Assembly: GCA_008694505.1 (NCBI GenBank)
Contig: VZDJ01007747.1
Location: 37,075,978-37,139,977, forward strand
DNA from: Cyanoderma ruficeps
Taxonomy: Eukaryota; Chordata; Aves; Passeriformes; Timaliidae
Direction of reading: 5' to 3'
Length of the DNA: 64,000 nt
Below are positions 62,828-64,000 of the stretch, one piece after another. Position 1 is the first letter of the stretch; each line of letters opens with the position of its first letter. The notes under the pieces were generated by a model. The model was given only the letters and a program-made list of their open reading frames with translations. It ran no database searches and had not been told where the DNA came from. Made by a program: the position numbers and the translations under genes.

Positions 62828-64000
62828 GTGAGTTACAGCAGTGCTGATCAGGTTGCTTTAGGGGAGACCAGATTATCCAAATGAAAACAGGCCCTTTTAC
62901 TGGGATATCACTTAAACTGTTAAAAGCATTGACACCAGAACACTGCTCCTCCCTGGTGTTCCTGAGTTACAGTGATAGTTGATGATTCCTTGTAGCAATT
63001 ACAACCCAGCAGCAATTTCTTACTGTTATGAGCTCTGTGCATGACCATGCTTGGTAATGCTGTTCCTTGTATCACTGTGTATTTGGTTGCAGTGATATCA
63101 CTGGTACTTATTTGTGCTCAATATAGAAATTTGGGATACTTTCCTGTTGCTGACTTGCCCTCCCTATCATCTGCCACTTCCTCCTTGTCCTTCACATCGT
63201 AGAATACACAAGTCTTCTGAGAGGGCCTCAGATAGAGAAGGACATTGACACTAAAAAAGGATGATTCAGCACAGAAAATAATCCTCCTGAACACAGATTC
63301 ATGTCAGTGCTACACCTGTCAGAGTAACAGGTAGATGATACCAGGAGTTTATGTTATCATAGCCCCTGAATAGATGCTATTATGCTATATATGGGTGCTG
63401 ATATATACATTAGAATATGAATCCTCACAAATTTTCTGCAAAGGGGAACAGTACAAATCTCTGTTTTGTAGTTTCATCACTAAGACAGCAAGGGCCAGAT
63501 TTTAAAGTGTTTTAAATTCTTCACTAAGCAGATAACTTTCTAGGGCAGTATTAGGTATTGTTTTTCAGTTATCAGCTCCCAGGTCAAAAATTATACTTGC
63601 CTAGATATGGTGGATTTCTACAGCCTTTGCTGAGAGCCTCAGATTGCTTCTCATCAGAAGAGCTCCAGCATCAGCACAGCCTCAGCAGTGTGGCAGAACT
63701 GAACTACGTCTGACCTAGTATTTTATTGATATTATGATCTCAGGTCAGGCTGCTGTGTCCTCTCTGTGCTGTGCTGCAGGGGACTCAGGGAGGACAGCAA
63801 GGACTGGTAGCTTTGTTTACTCTCAGCTGTGCTCCCTTGTATGGTTGAGAGGTATTTTGAGGTGCCTTTAAACTTAATCAGGTCCCAGTAGATGTCATTA
63901 ACAGAGCAAAGATTCACGTTACATTTTCCTGGCCTATCATCCCTTGTCTGTTTTTCAAAGAAAATAAGTTGCAGGTGTCTTTTTAAGCTTGTACTCCATT
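62828..64000 (+). other. CPZ: CPZ intron 4, 5' part
   Basis: The sequence after the exon 4 donor contains no match to the expected next exon (the GNIHGNE zinc-binding motif) and no repeat that I recognise. The intron runs off the window. Confidence 0.75.

Overview
This is vertebrate nuclear DNA, most likely from a bird. The genes are split into exons with GT-AG introns. The repeats are truncated CR1 LINEs of the avian type, all inverted relative to the genes. Two adjacent plus-strand genes are recognisable, and their order matches human 4p16.1: the orphan receptor gene GPR78, then carboxypeptidase Z (CPZ). A passerine or other neoavian is plausible, but the species cannot be fixed from the sequence. 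Five isolated N characters sit in or beside homopolymer runs.

Layout. Bases 1-25.2 kb hold no recognisable exon. They contain CR1 fragments (10.98-11.69 and 21.06-21.49 kb), a probable ancient L3/CR1-like relic (12.6-12.9 kb), a diverged pair of ~400-bp direct repeats (10.13 and 17.07 kb) and a locally rearranged tandem/inverted duplication (23.40-23.60 kb). A strong CpG island (~25.2-27.2 kb) carries the GPR78 leader, exon 1, intron 1 and the start of exon 2. GPR78 has three coding exons (25958-26625, 27183-27296, 31168-31405), which join in phase to a 339-residue class A receptor. An AT-rich probable 3' UTR with an (ATT)n microsatellite follows. Bases ~33.1-48.4 kb are intergenic, with no exon recognised.

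CPZ starts at 48903 and runs off the right edge. The window holds its signal peptide exon, a 24-nt microexon (60562-60585), the frizzled-type cysteine-rich domain exon (61490-61864) and the first exon of the M14 metallopeptidase domain (62615-62827). Together these give 233 residues plus one base. The zinc-binding catalytic exons lie beyond 64000. CPZ intron 1 (11.6 kb) contains a CpG-dense island between two CR1 fragments (51.63-51.95 kb) and a probable ancient LINE relic (59.8-60.2 kb).

The two genes show no shared pathway in the sequence. GPR78 is an orphan receptor of the plasma membrane, and CPZ is a secreted Wnt-binding carboxypeptidase. No new multi-gene system was found. The points most worth a second look are an in-frame upstream ORF ending three bases before the GPR78 start, the CPZ microexon, the isolated CpG island in CPZ intron 1, the unexplained repeat pair, and the template-switch-like rearrangement.
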